Shown: piece by piece, positions 35,142 through 44,784 of the stretch | Layout of the letters: every line of letters begins with the position of its first letter | Numbering within the stretch: position 1 is the first letter of the stretch | Origin: Chitinophagaceae bacterium | GTDB lineage: Bacteria > Bacteroidota > Bacteroidia > Chitinophagales > Chitinophagaceae | Length of the DNA stretch: 45,941 bases | Reading direction: 5' to 3' | Assembly (NCBI GenBank): GCA_947375185.1 | Contig: CANCEU010000021.1 | Location: 1-45,941 of the forward strand | Position numbers and translations under genes: made by a program | Notes under the pieces: model-generated | What the model was told of the DNA's origin: nothing | What the model saw: the letters and a program-made list of their open reading frames with translations, nothing else | Database searches by the model: none

Positions 35142-35392
35142 AGGGAAGAAGCCTAATAATTAAAATTAAAATGAAAAAAAAATCAAAAACTATTTAAATC
35201 ATTGATTATCAAATACTTAGCTATTTTTAATTAATTTGTTCACTTTTAAATGCAACATGAAGCAAAGCAACCAATTTTTGAAATGCGAAAAGTATTTATA
35301 TCTATCCTTTTTTTAGCAAATTTTCCTTTTAAATCAATCTATTAGACCGATATTTGCGCTCCTAGAATTTTAATAAAAAGAAAGCAATCTAA

Positions 35393-38164
35393 ATGAAGGA
35401 TTTCTCTTATATAACAAACTCACACCCCTCTTTTATAGAAGGGCTCTATCAGCAATTTTTAGTGGATTCCAATTCAATTGATCCAGATTTAAAAAAGTTT
35501 TTTGAAGGTTTTGATTTTGCAATGCAAAATGGTCTTGTTCAAAATACTAATGTTGCTAATCAACAAGTTGTTGCAAATAATACAACTTCAACATCTTCAA
35601 ACAGTAGTGTTGATTGGGCAAAAGAAATTGCAGTATATCGTTTGATACTTGGTTATAGAAACAAAGGGCATTTAATTGCTAAGACAAATCCAATAAGAGA
35701 AAGGAAAGATAGAAAAGCGAATTTAGATTTGCATTTTTTCGGATTGAGTGATGCCGATTTAAATACCAACTTTAATGCAGGTAATTTTATTGGATTAGGC
35801 GCGAAAAGTTTAAAAAGTATAATTGCACATTTGCAAAATGTATACTCAAAAAATATTGGTATTGAATACAAGTATATTTCAGATCAAGAAAAAGTAGATT
35901 GGTTGACAAATGAAATGGAACACAATTTTTCTGATCCAATTAATTTAGAGCAAAAAAGACGCATTCTTGAAAAATTAAATCAAGGTGTAATTTTCGAAAA
36001 GTTTTTACATACCAAATACATTGGACAAAAACGTTTTTCATTAGAAGGAGGGGAATCAACCATTGCTGCATTAGATGCTATCATAAACGTAGGAGCTGAT
36101 AATGGTGTTCAGGAAGTGGTGATTGGTATGGCACATCGCGGAAGATTAAATGTGTTAGCAAATATCATGGGCAAAACCTACGAGCAAATATTTAGTGAAT
36201 TCGAGGGTACTGCTGTGTTGGATCAAACCATGGGTAGTGGAGATGTTAAATACCATATGGGATATAGTTCCGAAGTAGAAACAATTTCTAAAAAGAATGT
36301 GCATTTGAAATTAATGCAGAATCCATCACACTTAGAAGCAGTGGATCCCGTGGTTTTAGGATTTGCGCGCGCGAAAGCTGATGTATTGTATGAAAAAGAT
36401 TTTAATAAAGTATTGCCTATTTTAATTCATGGTGATGCATCCGTTGCAGGGCAAGGTATTGTGTATGAGATTTTACAAATGTGTGATTTGCACGGATATA
36501 GAACAGGAGGTACCATTCATTTTGTAATCAATAATCAAATTGGATTCACAACTGATTTCGATGATGCGCGAAGTGCAAATTATTGTACATCAGTTGCTGC
36601 CATGGTGCAAGCACCTGTATTGCATGTAAATGGAGATGATGCCGAAGCGGTTTACAAAGCAGTGGTAATTGCTACTAAGTACCGACAAGCATATCAGTCA
36701 GATATTTTTGTTGACATGGTTTGTTATAGAAAACATGGACATAATGAAGGGGATGACCCTAAGTACACACAACCTCAATTATATAAATTAATTGAGCAAC
36801 ATAAAAATCCACGAGAAATATATGTTGAGTTCTTGTCACAAAACGGAACTGCTGATGCACAAAACATGGCAAAGGAAATGGAGCAAAAGTTCTGGTCTGA
36901 TTTACAAGCTCGATTAGACGAGGTAAAACAAAATCCATTACCATACAAATATCAAGCGCCAGAATTAGCATGGAAGGCAATGCAAAAAGCAACGCCGGCT
37001 GATTTTGAATCTTCACCTGACACAAGCATAAGTTCAGATAAGGCGAAATATATTTTCAATGCATTGATGCGCTGGCCGGAAGGTTTTTCTCCTTTGAAGA
37101 AAGTGGAAAAATTAATTCAGGAAAAAGTTAAATTATTTGAGACTGAAAATAAAATTGATTGGGCTACGGGTGAATTAATGGCTTATGCATCTTTGCTTGC
37201 CGAAGGTAAAACTGTTAGAATGAGTGGGCAGGATGTAAAGCGTGGAACATTCAGTCATCGTCATGCAGTTTTATTTGATGAAAATACCAATGAGCAATAT
37301 TGTAGATTAGATCATGTTTCACAAAATCAACAACCTTTTCGCATTTATAATTCATTATTAAGTGAATATGGTGTGTTAGGATTTGAATATGGATATTCAT
37401 TAGCCAATGCTCAAGCTTTGGTGATTTGGGAAGCACAGTTTGGTGACTTCTCAAATGGCGCGCAAACTATCATTGATCAGTTTATTGCTGCAGGTGAGCA
37501 AAAATGGCAAAGACAAAATGGAGTGGTGATGTTGTTGCCTCATGGATACGAAGGACAAGGCCCTGAGCATAGCAGTGCGCGTTTAGAAAGATACTTGCAA
37601 TTATGTGCAGAGTATAATATGGTGATAACGAATATTACTACTGCCGCCAACTTTTTCCATGCATTAAGACGTCAATTGACATGGAACTTCCGTAAACCAA
37701 TGATTAATTTTTCGCCAAAAGCAAATTTAAGAAGTCCTTGGACATTTAGTGATATCAAGGAATTTACTGATGGTGGATTTAAGGAAGTGATTGATGATAG
37801 TTTTGTAACTGATCCTTCGCAAGTTAAAAAAGTATTGTTCTGTTCTGGTAAAATTTCATATGAATTAGCTGAAAAACAAAAAACAGAAAACAGAAATGAT
37901 ATTGCCATTGTGAGATTAGAGCAAATATATCCTTTGCCGGTAAATCAAATTAAAGCGTTGCAGCAAAAATATGATAAAGCAGTTTGGTTTTGGGTGCAAG
38001 AAGAGCCTCAAAATATGGGTGCAGCAAGTTTCTTACAAATGAATTTAAAAGCAATTAAATTTGGTGTGATTAGTAGACAGTCAAGTGCATCCACTGCAAC
38101 TGGCTATATGAAAGTACATACTAAAGAACAAGCAGATATTTTAACAACAGCGTTTTCAATATAA
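35393..38164 (+). CDS. sucA: 2-oxoglutarate dehydrogenase E1 component
   Basis: 923 residues. The N terminus DFSYITNSHPSFIEGLYQQFLVDSNSIDPDLKKFFEGF is the conserved opening that binds other components. The thiamine-diphosphate domain has HRGRLNVLANIMGK, ILIHGDASVAGQGIVYE, and the ThDP motif FVINNQIGFTT with HGHNEGDDPKYTQP. The transketolase-like C-terminal half has ELMAYASLLAEGKTVRMSGQDVKRGTFSHRHAVLFDE and LPHGYEGQGPEHSSARLERYLQL. It decarboxylates 2-oxoglutarate and passes the succinyl group to SucB in the TCA cycle. sucB follows after 19 bases. The 282-base stretch between rpsT and sucA is AT-rich with no gene. Confidence 0.97.
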   Translation: MKDFSYITNSHPSFIEGLYQQFLVDSNSIDPDLKKFFEGFDFAMQNGLVQNTNVANQQVVANNTTSTSSNSSVDWAKEIAVYRLILGYRNKGHLIAKTNPIRERKDRKANLDLHFFGLSDADLNTNFNAGNFIGLGAKSLKSIIAHLQNVYSKNIGIEYKYISDQEKVDWLTNEMEHNFSDPINLEQKRRILEKLNQGVIFEKFLHTKYIGQKRFSLEGGESTIAALDAIINVGADNGVQEVVIGMAHRGRLNVLANIMGKTYEQIFSEFEGTAVLDQTMGSGDVKYHMGYSSEVETISKKNVHLKLMQNPSHLEAVDPVVLGFARAKADVLYEKDFNKVLPILIHGDASVAGQGIVYEILQMCDLHGYRTGGTIHFVINNQIGFTTDFDDARSANYCTSVAAMVQAPVLHVNGDDAEAVYKAVVIATKYRQAYQSDIFVDMVCYRKHGHNEGDDPKYTQPQLYKLIEQHKNPREIYVEFLSQNGTADAQNMAKEMEQKFWSDLQARLDEVKQNPLPYKYQAPELAWKAMQKATPADFESSPDTSISSDKAKYIFNALMRWPEGFSPLKKVEKLIQEKVKLFETENKIDWATGELMAYASLLAEGKTVRMSGQDVKRGTFSHRHAVLFDENTNEQYCRLDHVSQNQQPFRIYNSLLSEYGVLGFEYGYSLANAQALVIWEAQFGDFSNGAQTIIDQFIAAGEQKWQRQNGVVMLLPHGYEGQGPEHSSARLERYLQLCAEYNMVITNITTAANFFHALRRQLTWNFRKPMINFSPKANLRSPWTFSDIKEFTDGGFKEVIDDSFVTDPSQVKKVLFCSGKISYELAEKQKTENRNDIAIVRLEQIYPLPVNQIKALQQKYDKAVWFWVQEEPQNMGAASFLQMNLKAIKFGVISRQSSASTATGYMKVHTKEQADILTTAFSI

Positions 38165-38183
38165 CAAATAATTAGTTTCAATT

Positions 38184-39401
38184 ATGATTTCAATAAAAGT
38201 ACCAACAGTAGGTGAGTCAATAACAGAAGTGACTTTATTAAAATGGACAAAAGCCGAAGGAGCTTGGGTTAATCGCGATGAAGTAATTGCAGAATTAGAA
38301 AGTGAGAAAGCAACTTTTGAAGTGAATGCAGAACAAGCTGGAATCTTGTTTCATAAAGCAACCGAAGGGGATAGTATTTTAATTGGTGATGTGTTGGCAG
38401 ATATTGACGAAACAGCTCCTAAGCCAGCTCAAGCAGAAGTTCCTGTAGCAACTACAACAACAGCTGCAGCTGCGCCAACAAGTCAAGCGCCAGTTACATC
38501 TGTTCCAAATAATGTAAAAGCGACACCCGTTGCTGCTGCGATTATTGCGGATAAAAAAGTAGACACTACACAAATTAAAGCAAGCGGATATGCAGGTAAA
38601 ATAACTAAGATTGATGTACTTGATGCATTAAACAATCCAGGTAAAATCCAATTTGCTGGACAAGATTTATTTTCTCGTAATGTACGTCCTGAGAAAATGA
38701 GCAACTTAAGAAAAACAATTAGTCGTCGTTTAGTGGAAGCAAAAAACACTACAGCTATGTTAACTACTTTTAATGAAGTAGATATGACGGCGATTATGCA
38801 AATAAGAAAACAATTTAAAGACAAGTTTAAAGAAGCGCACGGAGTAAATTTAGGTTTCATGAGTTTCTTTGCAAAAGCTTGTGCTATTGCTCTAACAGAA
38901 TGGCCAAGTGTAAATGCATTTATTGATGGTGATCAATTATTATATCATGACTATGCAGATATTAGTATTGCTGTGAGCACACCGAGAGGTTTAACTGTTC
39001 CTGTAATCAGAAATGTAGAAAGCTTGAGTATGGCAGAAATTGAAAAGAGCGTAATTGTATTAGCAGGTAAAGCAAGAGATTCAAAATTAACTGCCGAAGA
39101 TTTAACCGGAGGAACATTTACTATTACAAATGGTGGTGTGTTTGGAAGTTTAATGAGTACGCCAATAATTAATATTCCACAGTCGGCTATTTTAGGCATG
39201 CATAAAATTCAAGATCGTCCAATGGCAGTGAATGGTGAAGTGAAAATATTACCAATGATGTACTTAGCATTGAGTTATGATCACCGTATTATTGATGGAC
39301 GTGAAAGTGTTGGATTCTTAGTAAGAGTGAAAGAATTATTGGAAAATCCTGCATTATTATTGATTGGTAAAGATCCTGTGGCTAGCTTATTAGAATTGTA
39401 A
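38184..39401 (+). CDS. sucB: 2-oxoglutarate dehydrogenase E2, dihydrolipoyl succinyltransferase
   Basis: 405 residues. N-terminal lipoyl domain with the lipoylated Lys42 in [12 protein letters not shown]. An Ala/Pro/Thr-rich linker ([10 protein letters not shown]) follows, then the peripheral-subunit-binding domain (about 110-150: [24 protein letters not shown]). The catalytic acyltransferase domain contains [53 protein letters not shown] and the active-site His/Asp in [10 protein letters not shown]. The gene overlaps the next start by one base (TAATG). The E3 component is not in the window. Confidence 0.97.
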   Translation: MISIKVPTVGESITEVTLLKWTKAEGAWVNRDEVIAELESEKATFEVNAEQAGILFHKATEGDSILIGDVLADIDETAPKPAQAEVPVATTTTAAAAPTSQAPVTSVPNNVKATPVAAAIIADKKVDTTQIKASGYAGKITKIDVLDALNNPGKIQFAGQDLFSRNVRPEKMSNLRKTISRRLVEAKNTTAMLTTFNEVDMTAIMQIRKQFKDKFKEAHGVNLGFMSFFAKACAIALTEWPSVNAFIDGDQLLYHDYADISIAVSTPRGLTVPVIRNVESLSMAEIEKSVIVLAGKARDSKLTAEDLTGGTFTITNGGVFGSLMSTPIINIPQSAILGMHKIQDRPMAVNGEVKILPMMYLALSYDHRIIDGRESVGFLVRVKELLENPALLLIGKDPVASLLEL

Positions 39402-40402
39402 TGCATTACGCAGTACATCAAGATATCGCTAATAAATTAATAGCAGCTTACCATGGGGAAGAGCCGTTAGCAAATTATTTGAAAAAATATTTTGCTGCGA
39501 ATAAAAAACATGGTAGCAAGGATCGAAAAAATATTAGTGCTTTATGTTACGCGTTTTTTAGAAATAATGTATCCGATTTTCCTTTAGCAGATAAAATATC
39601 TGATCAAATAAATAAAGAGCAGTTTGTGCAGTCGCATCAAATACAGCCCTTATTGTTTATTCGTATTAGACCTTGGCAAAAGGAAAAAGTAATTCAAAAA
39701 TTACAAGCAGCAAATATTGAATTTAAGGAAGTAAGTGAAAATACTTTTGCTTTTACAAATACAACTTCATTACAAAACGTTTTAGAATTAAATAAGGAAG
39801 CGGTTATACAAGATTTAAATTCTCAAGCGATTGCTGAATTATTACATTTGGTGCCAACAAGTATTGAGCACCCAATACAAGTATGGGATGCCTGTGCAGC
39901 AAGTGGCGGTAAAACTATTTTAATGTTTGACACTATGTCCAATATTAGAATGCATTTATCAGATGTGCGAGAGCGTATTTTATTTAATGCAGATAAGCGA
40001 TTGCAGGAAGCTGGAATAAGACCAGCTAGTGTACAAGAAATTGATTTAACGCAAGCTTTTGATATTAAAAAGCCGTTTGATTTTGTTTTTGCAGATGTTC
40101 CTTGTTCAGGTAGTGGTACCTGGGGCAGAACACCTGAGCAATTGAAATATTTTAAAGAAGCTCAGTTAAATAAGTACACAAAATTGCAAGCACAAATTTT
40201 ACAAAATTTAATTCCTACTGTAAAGCTGAATGGTCATTTGTTGTATGCAACCTGTTCGGTTTACAAAGATGAAAACGAAAAAAATATAGAATTAATATTG
40301 GCTACAGGTAAGTTTAAAGTTGTAAAACAACAATACTTTACTGGATACAATCAACAGGCGGACACTTTATTCGGGGTATTGCTTGAAAAAATCGCGGACT
40401 AA
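39401..40402 (+). CDS. RsmB/NOP-family RNA (cytosine-C5)-methyltransferase
   Basis: 333 residues. S-adenosylmethionine motif I is VWDACAASGGKTILM. The two cysteines of the m5C catalytic pair are in FADVPCSGSGTWGR (motif IV) and YATCSVYKDENE (motif VI). The N terminus is a helical domain in place of the NusB-like part of E. coli RsmB, and short. Targets are probably 16S rRNA (RsmB/RsmF-like) or tRNA; the exact site is unclear, so no symbol is given. Its ATG overlaps the sucB stop, and it converges with mnmA with a 4-base overlap. Confidence 0.85.
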   Translation: MHYAVHQDIANKLIAAYHGEEPLANYLKKYFAANKKHGSKDRKNISALCYAFFRNNVSDFPLADKISDQINKEQFVQSHQIQPLLFIRIRPWQKEKVIQKLQAANIEFKEVSENTFAFTNTTSLQNVLELNKEAVIQDLNSQAIAELLHLVPTSIEHPIQVWDACAASGGKTILMFDTMSNIRMHLSDVRERILFNADKRLQEAGIRPASVQEIDLTQAFDIKKPFDFVFADVPCSGSGTWGRTPEQLKYFKEAQLNKYTKLQAQILQNLIPTVKLNGHLLYATCSVYKDENEKNIELILATGKFKVVKQQYFTGYNQQADTLFGVLLEKIAD

Positions 40403-41502
40403 ATTAGACTGCCGCTTTGAATAATTCCACCTGCTACTACATCATCGCCTTCATAAAATACAGCGCTCTGTCCAGGTGCAATACTTTTTACATTTTCATA
40501 AAACTTGGCATTCACTCCATTATCAGTATGAGATAGGGTGCATAAAGCACCGCTGTCATGGTATCTTATTTTAGCCATTAAATCGGTTGCGCCTTCTAAA
40601 TGATCGTACTTTATCCAATTAATTTTAGATACCAACATGTCATTAGAGTCTAAATCTTTTTCTTCACCAATGACAACAATATTCTTTACAGGATCAATTG
40701 CAGTAACATATGCAGGTTTGCCCAATGCGATTTCTAGTCCTTTTCGTTGTCCGATGGTATAAAAAGGATAGCCCTTATGTTTACCTAATCTTTTTCCATT
40801 GGTGTCCACAAACCAACCGCCATTCACACGCTCTTCAAGTCCATCTACTCTTCTTTTTAAAAATCCACGATAGTCATTATCAGGCACAAAACAAATTTCG
40901 TAGCTCTCACTTTTTTTAGCCAATTCTGGATAGCCCAAATCAATTGCCATTTGTCTAATATCTGTTTTATGCATTCCTCCTAAAGGTAAAATAGTGCGAC
41001 TTAATAAATCTTGATCCACACCCCATAAAACATAACTCTGATCCTTGGTTTCATCCAATCCTTTTGAAATAACATATCGTCCATTGGTATGTTGACGCAC
41101 TTTTGCATAGTGGCCGGTTGCAATAAAATCACAACCCAATGCATCAGCTCTTTTTAACAAAGCCCTCCATTTAATATGCGTATTGCACATGACACAGGGG
41201 TTAGGGGTACGACCTGCTAAATACTCTTCTACAAAATTTTCAATTACAAAATCCCCAAATTCATCTCTTATGTCTAATATATAATGTGGGAAGCCGTTGT
41301 TTACGGCTGCTAAACGCGCGTCATTAAAGGAGTCGATATTACAACATCCAGTTTCTTTTCCATTGGTATTACTAGTGGAGTAGTCCCAGGTTTTCATGGT
41401 GATACCCACCACTTCGTAACCTTCGTTATGCAGCATAAGAGCTGCGACTGTACTGTCAATTCCGCCGCTCATTGCGACTAAAACCTTACCTTTTTTACTC
41501 AT
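40399..41502 (-). CDS. mnmA: tRNA 2-thiouridylase MnmA
   Basis: 367 residues. PP-loop MSGGIDSTVAAL binds ATP; the catalytic cysteines are in NPCVMCNTHIKW and SYEICFVPDN. GHYAKV, KDQSYVLWG, YPFYTIGQRKGLEIA and the C-terminal PGQSAVFYEGD are also typical. It adds sulfur to U34 of Lys, Glu and Gln tRNAs, taking it from a persulfide relay. A TACTTTTG box at 41533-41540 (minus) gives a short leader. Confidence 0.96.
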   Translation of the reverse strand: MSKKGKVLVAMSGGIDSTVAALMLHNEGYEVVGITMKTWDYSTSNTNGKETGCCNIDSFNDARLAAVNNGFPHYILDIRDEFGDFVIENFVEEYLAGRTPNPCVMCNTHIKWRALLKRADALGCDFIATGHYAKVRQHTNGRYVISKGLDETKDQSYVLWGVDQDLLSRTILPLGGMHKTDIRQMAIDLGYPELAKKSESYEICFVPDNDYRGFLKRRVDGLEERVNGGWFVDTNGKRLGKHKGYPFYTIGQRKGLEIALGKPAYVTAIDPVKNIVVIGEEKDLDSNDMLVSKINWIKYDHLEGATDLMAKIRYHDSGALCTLSHTDNGVNAKFYENVKSIAPGQSAVFYEGDDVVAGGIIQSGSLI

Positions 41503-41532
41503 AGTCTTGGCCAGTTAAAAGTTGGCTTAGCA

Positions 41533-41540
41533 CAAAAGTA
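41533..41540 (-). promoter_or_regulatory. -7 box of mnmA
   Basis: Minus-strand TACTTTTG fits TAnnTTTG, 30 bases before the mnmA ATG. No clear -33 element. Confidence 0.45.
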
Positions 41541-41586
41541 GCTCATTTTGTTAAGTTTTTCATTTTGGGGGTAAATCAAAGGCACA

Positions 41587-41603
41587 TTTTTCATATCGAA
41601 AAA
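41587..41603. promoter_or_regulatory. Inverted repeat TTTTTC-N5-GAAAAA before ssb
   Basis: A 6-5-6 palindrome in the 147-base region between mnmA and ssb, 46 bases before the ssb ATG. It could be an operator, but its low complexity means chance is possible. Confidence 0.25.
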
Positions 41604-41649
41604 CGAAAAATACTATCTTCACTTTAATATAACGACAAAATTTAAGAAA

Positions 41650-42069
41650 ATGATCAAGTTACAAGTAATCGGAAATTTAGGCAAAGATGCCCAAGTAAAC
41701 AATGTGAATGGTAAGTCTGTAATCAACTTTAATGTTGCGCATACAGAACGTTTTAAAGATGCTCAAGGAAATCAAAAAGACAGAACTACCTGGGTAGATT
41801 GTTCGTATTGGACAGATCGTACAGCGGTAGCTCCTTATTTGAAAAAGGGAACACAAGTGTATGTTGAAGGTACGCCTGATGTAAGAACTTATACAACTGC
41901 TGATGGTCGCAATGGTGCTTCTTTAACATTACGTATTGTTTCAGTTCAATTATTAGGAGGCAAATCAAATGGTGGTGATAGCCCGGCACCAGATCAAAGT
42001 GCAGGAGCAACTTACACTCCGAATGCGGCTAGTAATGATGAAGGAAATACAGATGATTTACCATTCTAG
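41650..42069 (+). CDS. ssb: Single-stranded DNA-binding protein
   Basis: 139 residues. The OB fold begins MIKLQVIGNLGKDAQVNNVNGKSVINFNVAHTER, with TTWVDCSYW and GTQVYVEGTPDVRTY, and ends before a Gly/Ser/Asn/Asp linker. The C-terminal tip DDLPF is the acidic peptide that docks repair and replication proteins. It binds ssDNA as a tetramer. Single-gene unit with a strong terminator. Confidence 0.96.
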   Translation: MIKLQVIGNLGKDAQVNNVNGKSVINFNVAHTERFKDAQGNQKDRTTWVDCSYWTDRTAVAPYLKKGTQVYVEGTPDVRTYTTADGRNGASLTLRIVSVQLLGGKSNGGDSPAPDQSAGATYTPNAASNDEGNTDDLPF

Positions 42070-42090
42070 TTTTGAATAACTAATTTATAA

Positions 42091-42116
42091 AGGTGTGCTT
42101 CGGTACACCTTTTTTT
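42091..42116 (+). terminator. Terminator of ssb (UUCG hairpin)
   Basis: Stem AGGTGTGC with GTACACCT closed by TTCG, followed by seven T; 21 bases past the stop. Confidence 0.93.
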
Positions 42117-42184
42117 ATGTGTAAATTTGTATCATTGATTAGCTGCATCAGGTTGTTGTAGATAACTTTTATTGAAAAATATTT

Positions 42185-43267
42185 ATGAGCGAAAAAAAAT
42201 ATTCTTACTTACAATTGTATTCTTTTACATTGAACGTTTTTTTAAAAATGGGATGTTCTAATGAGGATGCAAGTTTAGCCACAAGTGTTTTGTTGTCGGC
42301 CGATTTAAGAGGAATCGATAGCCATGGAATTGCGCGTTTAATTGGATATGTAAGACTATGGGAAGCAGGAAGAATTAATCCTACACCAGATATTAAAATT
42401 GTACATGAAACGCCTTCCACTGCTGTAGTAGATGGAGATAAAGGCTTGGGTTTAGTTGTTGCACCTAAAGCAATGCAAATTGCAATAGAGAAAGCAAAAG
42501 CAGTGGGCACTGGTTGGGTGAGTGTTAAAAATAGCAACCATTTTGGAATTGCAGGGTATCACGCAATGATGGCTTTATCGCAGGATATGATTGGAATGGC
42601 CATGACCAATGCAAGTGCGTTGGTTGCACCTACTTATGCTGCAGAAAAAATGTTAGGGACTAATCCCATTGCGGTTGCGGTACCTGCAGGGAAGGAATTC
42701 CCATTTGTAGCAGACTTTGCAACGACCACTGCAGCCAATGGTAAACTTGAAATTGCTCAAAGAAAAAATGAGCCTATCCCGACAGGTTGGGCTCAGGATG
42801 CAGAAGGCAAAGTAAGTAATGATGCCCATATTTTAAAACAAGGAGGAGCATTACTTCCGTTGGGATCGGAAAAAGAATTAGGAAGTCATAAAGGATATGC
42901 GTTAGGAAGTATCGTAGATATATTTAGTGGCGTTTTAAGTGGAGCAAGTTTTGGTCCTTGGGCACCGCCATTCCCAGCATATGTGCCGATGCCTGAAAAT
43001 ATGCCAGGCGAAGGGTTAGGACATTTTTTAGGGGCCATGCGTATTGATGCATTTAGACCAGCTGAGGATTTTAAATCTAATATGGATATTTGGTTAAATA
43101 GATTCAGAAATGCAAGACCAGCACAAGGGCATGATAAAGTATATGTAGCGGGTGATTTAGAAAGAATGATGGAAGGTGAGCGAATGAAAAATGGGATTCC
43201 GTTGGTTGCAGATGTGGTAACGGATTTAACCGCATTGGGCGCTAAATTAGACCTGGAATTTATTTAA
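42185..43267 (+). CDS. Type-2 malate/L-lactate dehydrogenase family oxidoreductase
   Basis: 360 residues. Ldh_2 family: DLRGIDSHGIARLIGYV, VDGDKGLGLVVA, VSVKNSNHFGIAGYHAM (with the catalytic His), MTNASALVAPTYAAEKMLGTNPIAVAVPA, and the GPWAPPFPAY and RIDAFRPAEDF segments. NAD(P)H-dependent; members act on malate, lactate, ureidoglycolate or sugar 2,3-diketo-acids. The substrate cannot be told here, and the neighbours (ssb, aspartate kinase) give no hint. ATG at 42185; the stop is 70 bases before the aspartate kinase start. Confidence 0.87.
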   Translation: MSEKKYSYLQLYSFTLNVFLKMGCSNEDASLATSVLLSADLRGIDSHGIARLIGYVRLWEAGRINPTPDIKIVHETPSTAVVDGDKGLGLVVAPKAMQIAIEKAKAVGTGWVSVKNSNHFGIAGYHAMMALSQDMIGMAMTNASALVAPTYAAEKMLGTNPIAVAVPAGKEFPFVADFATTTAANGKLEIAQRKNEPIPTGWAQDAEGKVSNDAHILKQGGALLPLGSEKELGSHKGYALGSIVDIFSGVLSGASFGPWAPPFPAYVPMPENMPGEGLGHFLGAMRIDAFRPAEDFKSNMDIWLNRFRNARPAQGHDKVYVAGDLERMMEGERMKNGIPLVADVVTDLTALGAKLDLEFI

Positions 43268-43296
43268 GACTAACGGCCGTTTTGCAATTTACTTTT

Positions 43297-43304
43297 TACC
43301 TTTG
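43297..43304 (+). promoter_or_regulatory. -7 box before aspartate kinase
   Basis: TACCTTTG, exact TAnnTTTG match, 33 bases before the ATG. A TTG at 43282 is only 12 bases upstream, too close for -33. Confidence 0.45.
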
Positions 43305-43337
43305 AGGCTCTTGTTTAATGAACAATAATTTACGATT

Positions 43338-44657
43338 ATGAAGATAATGAAGTTTGGTGGCACCAGTGTTGGTAAGCCAGAACGTATGCACCAGGTATCT
43401 CAATTAATTACTAAGGATACTGAACCAACCATTGTTGTTTTAAGTGCTTTAAGCGGAACCACTAATGCATTAGTGGGCATCAGTGATTTTTTAGCGAAGT
43501 CAGATAAAGCAGGTGCAACGAATCAAATTGAAACATTAGAAAAACATTATCGTGCTTTTATTTTAGATTTATTAAAGTCTGAAGATTTAAGAGTAAAAGC
43601 AAATTCAATTATTGATGAGCATTTTGAGTTTTTAAGAATCACACAAAGAATATCATTGAGTGATGCATTAAACAGAGATATCTTAGCGCAAGGAGAATTA
43701 ATGAGTACAAAATTATTCTCTCTTTATTTAGAGCAAGAAAATATTGAGCATGCATTAATTCCTGCATTGGAGTTTATGCGTTTAGATGCTAATGACGAAC
43801 CCGACTTATTAGTGATCAGAGAAAAGTTAGAAATGGTGTTAGCTGCGCATCCAACTAAGCAATTATTTATTACGCAAGGATATATTTGTCGTAACGCAAA
43901 AGGGGAAGTGGATAATTTAAAAAGAGGAGGAAGTGATTACACTGCATCCTTAATTGCTGCTGCTGTAAAAGCATCTGTATGTGAAATTTGGACCGATATT
44001 GATGGTATGCACAACAATGATCCTCGCGTTGTTGATAAAACCGTGGCCATTGAGCAATTGAGTTTCGATGAAGCTGCGGAGTTGGCTTATTTCGGTGCAA
44101 AAATTTTACATCCTACATGTATATGGCCAGCACAACAGGAAAATGTACCTGTGAAATTATTGAATACAATGGAGCCATCTGCTGCAGGTACAGTAATTAA
44201 AAAAGAAGCAGGTACAGTTGGCGTGAAAGCAGTAGCGGCAAAAGACGGCATTATTGCAGTGAAAATTAAGAGTAGTAGAATGTTATTGGCCTATGGGTTT
44301 TTAAGAAAGATATTTGAAGTGTTTGAAAAATATAAGACACCCATTGATATGATTACTACATCGGAAGTTGCGGTATCTGTTACCATTGATAGTGATGCAC
44401 ATTTAGCAGAGATCATTGAAGAGCTAAGTAATATTGCTTCGGTTGAAGTTGAAAATGACCAAACCATTGTTTCAATTGTAGGTAATGAAATTGCAAAGAC
44501 AGATGCAATTTTAAAGAAGCTATTTGAGGCAATCAATGAAGTACCTGTTACCATGGTAAGCTATGGTGGAAGCCCTCATAATATTTCCTTATTATTGCCA
44601 AGTGCTTATAAAACAAAAACGTTGCAACTTGTAAATAAAGGGTTGTTTAATTTATAA
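43338..44657 (+). CDS. lysC: Aspartate kinase (monofunctional)
   Basis: 439 residues. The N terminus KIMKFGGTSVGKPERM holds the nucleotide/aspartate site; VLSALSGTTNALV and GYICRNAKGEVDNLKRGGSDYTASLIAAAV are also conserved. The C-terminal half has two ACT domains (FLRKIFEVFEKYKTPIDMITTSEVAVSVTID; VPVTMVSYGGSPHNISLLLPS), which bind lysine or threonine for feedback control. It phosphorylates aspartate, the first step to lysine, threonine and methionine. It supplies homoserine for the metX/metZ branch elsewhere in the window. No homoserine dehydrogenase is fused. Confidence 0.95.
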   Translation: MKIMKFGGTSVGKPERMHQVSQLITKDTEPTIVVLSALSGTTNALVGISDFLAKSDKAGATNQIETLEKHYRAFILDLLKSEDLRVKANSIIDEHFEFLRITQRISLSDALNRDILAQGELMSTKLFSLYLEQENIEHALIPALEFMRLDANDEPDLLVIREKLEMVLAAHPTKQLFITQGYICRNAKGEVDNLKRGGSDYTASLIAAAVKASVCEIWTDIDGMHNNDPRVVDKTVAIEQLSFDEAAELAYFGAKILHPTCIWPAQQENVPVKLLNTMEPSAAGTVIKKEAGTVGVKAVAAKDGIIAVKIKSSRMLLAYGFLRKIFEVFEKYKTPIDMITTSEVAVSVTIDSDAHLAEIIEELSNIASVEVENDQTIVSIVGNEIAKTDAILKKLFEAINEVPVTMVSYGGSPHNISLLLPSAYKTKTLQLVNKGLFNL

Positions 44658-44676
44658 GAAAGCCTTTTATGGCAAG

Positions 44677-44714
44677 AAAAAAAAGAGCCAAATATTGCAT
44701 TTGGCTCTTTTTTT
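44677..44714 (+). terminator. Terminator of lysC (A8/T8 hairpin)
   Basis: A-rich arm ending GAGCCAAAT pairs with ATTTGGCTC and T8, loop ATTGC; the A/T tracts make it work in both directions. Confidence 0.92.
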
Positions 44715-44741
44715 GAGTTATACTGAAAAAATATATTAGAG

Positions 44742-44784
44742 GTTTATCTAAGCTTTTTAAATTTTTAAAAAAGCTTAGATAAAC
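44742..44784. repeat. 17-bp perfect inverted repeat at the queA end
   Basis: GTTTATCTAAGCTTTTT (44742-44758) pairs with AAAAAGCTTAGATAAAC (44768-44784); loop of 9 bases. One arm covers the last queA codons and stop. It probably helps end queA transcription, although the T tract lies in the stem and not after it. Confidence 0.65.

Noticed and set aside
42091..42110. AGGTGTGCTTCGGTACACCT resembles the GTGT/ACAC operators
   Set aside because: The spacing is 8, not 7, and it is a UUCG-loop terminator with a T tract after ssb.
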